Origin: Bog-532 sp963742865
GTDB taxonomy: Bacteria > Actinomycetota > Actinomycetes > Streptosporangiales > Streptosporangiaceae
Length of the DNA stretch: 64,000 bases
Direction: 5' to 3'
Assembly: GCA_963742865.1 (NCBI GenBank)
Contig: CAVUNW010000026.1
Location: forward strand, 1-64,000
Part shown: positions 63,164 through 64,000 of the stretch, one piece after another
How positions within the stretch are numbered: position 1 is the stretch's first letter
Layout of the letters: each line of letters opens with the position of its first letter
Program-made: the position numbers and the translations under genes
Notes under the pieces: model-generated
What the model saw: only the letters and a program-made list of their open reading frames with translations
Told to the model about the DNA's origin: nothing
Database searches by the model: none

Positions 63164-64000
63164 CTTGAAGGGTGACGAGCGCGTCTGATACGGCGGTGTC
63201 CGAGCCCCGCGCTTTCATCGCGCGCGATTGCGCAAATGACCGGGATCGTGAACGGCCGGACCGCCGTGGCGCCTGCTGAGTTTTCGGCCGGGGCGGACAT
63301 GTGGGTCTCCTTGGTTTTGCTTGGTGGTCGATGTGGAGCCGCCCGTCCTAGGCGGAGCCGCAGTCTTCCGGGGCGGGCAGGCAGGTGGAAGCTGAGATCT
63401 GAGGATCCCCTTCACGAGCGGTACCGCCTCACCATCGTGCGTCGGGCAGCCGCGTCGCGCCCGTAAGAACTACTGGTCTGTATCCCTGGTCTTCGATAGG
63501 GCACAGATGGAGGCTGCGTCGTGTCCAGCTGGCGGGCTTGCCCACGCTGGCGCGACGGCCTCGCGGCTGACCACGCCAAACGGCGCCGTTGCGGGAGTAC
63601 AGCCCCTTTCAGGGCCAGCTGCCATGGCCTGGTGACCGCGCGTGCCTGAGCAGCCACTCGGCGTGATACGCGGCAGATCGGTACGTCCGGTCGTGTCATG
63701 AGAGTGTCGGCTGCCAGCTTGAGCGAGACCGAATTTCAGTAGCCCCGCCGGGATATTCGCGGCAGCCTGGAACGGTGATTGATCCGGCGATCGAAAGTCA
63801 CTACGGCACCGGCGCCGGGTCGCGAACCACAAGCCCATGGGCTCTGGTTTACATAACAGGCTTTGAACTGCGGTTTCCCGGTCCTGCCGCGTCCTCGTGG
63901 CTGCCATTCCCTCGGGGCCGTGACCGACGTCAAGGCTGACGGCTGGCGGGGGATATCCAGATTTGGGCGCGCCGCCGTACCGTGGAATGGGGCCCCTCTT
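63164..64000. other. Region without a recognised gene (window end)
   Basis: About 840 bp follow the GH16 gene. Open frames on both strands are short and low in protein-like composition. A minus-strand frame (63470-63907) has no recognisable motif. The last 250 bp are AT-richer than average. I see no RNA gene. Confidence 0.4.

Noticed and set aside
63470..63907. A 145-codon minus-strand gene near the window end
   Set aside because: No motif, poor start context and composition typical of a shadow frame.

Overview
The window is high-GC DNA with GTG and TTG starts, strong GGAGG-type ribosome sites and actinomycete families (SCO/CtaG copper genes, DUF574-type methyltransferase, NB-ARC LuxR regulators, deazaflavin-dependent reductase, CU044_5270-type protein). 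This suggests a soil actinomycete, probably from the Streptosporangiales or a relative. I see no rRNA, tRNA or CRISPR array. All calls come from reading the sequence; no database search was possible.

Layout. 0-3.3 kb: GNAT acetyltransferase, glycolipid-binding-domain protein, secreted glycosidase-like protein. 3.3-6.0 kb: a PLP-dependent Orn/Lys/Arg decarboxylase, divergent from a TreT-like glycosyltransferase. 7.8-10.3 kb: a SatP/YaaH acetate permease and a propionate-CoA ligase. 10.5-16.6 kb: methyltransferase, PHA-depolymerase-like hydrolase with a DosR-like box upstream, epimerase, NYN-LOTUS protein, amino-acid permease, SRPBCC protein. 17-26 kb: a polyhydroxyalkanoate (PHA) island, with malic enzyme, a granule-associated protein and a phasin on the minus strand, divergent from acsA-phaB-phaA-phaC. 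26-31.6 kb: MFS exporter, NB-ARC LuxR regulator, L-2-hydroxyglutarate oxidase. 31.7-33.4 kb: an IS4-family element inside a 57-bp tandem repeat array. 33.4-38.2 kb: TetR regulator plus a heterodimeric ABC exporter.

38.7-52.6 kb is the most interesting part. A minus-strand set (CtaG-like protein, lipoprotein, a multi-pass membrane protein fused to SCO, an anchored exported protein, a sensor histidine kinase fused to a TlpA-like thioredoxin, and its response regulator) faces a plus-strand terminal oxidase operon (cupredoxin-like protein, coxB, coxA, coxC, small membrane protein, ctaB, SURF1-like small protein). Together they look like an aa3-type oxidase with its copper-delivery machinery and a thiol-redox-linked two-component system.

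52.7-64 kb is accessory DNA: DUF574-type methyltransferase, lipoprotein, deazaflavin-dependent reductase, zinc-ribbon protein, SDR, duplicated muconolactone-isomerase-like protein, and many truncated remnants (PPOX, NUDIX, cyclase, diiron monooxygenase, DJ-1/PfpI, LuxR-sigma chimera, CU044_5270). It also holds an intact Phd-VapC pair and a GH16 enzyme.

Caution: many otherwise well-conserved genes at 3-38 kb and 57-62 kb are broken by single-base frameshifts, mostly apparent +1 insertions, while 26-31.6 kb and 38.7-57 kb are almost clean. Sequencing or assembly error is the likeliest cause, so frameshifted genes with full-length homology are annotated here as CDS spanning all frames.
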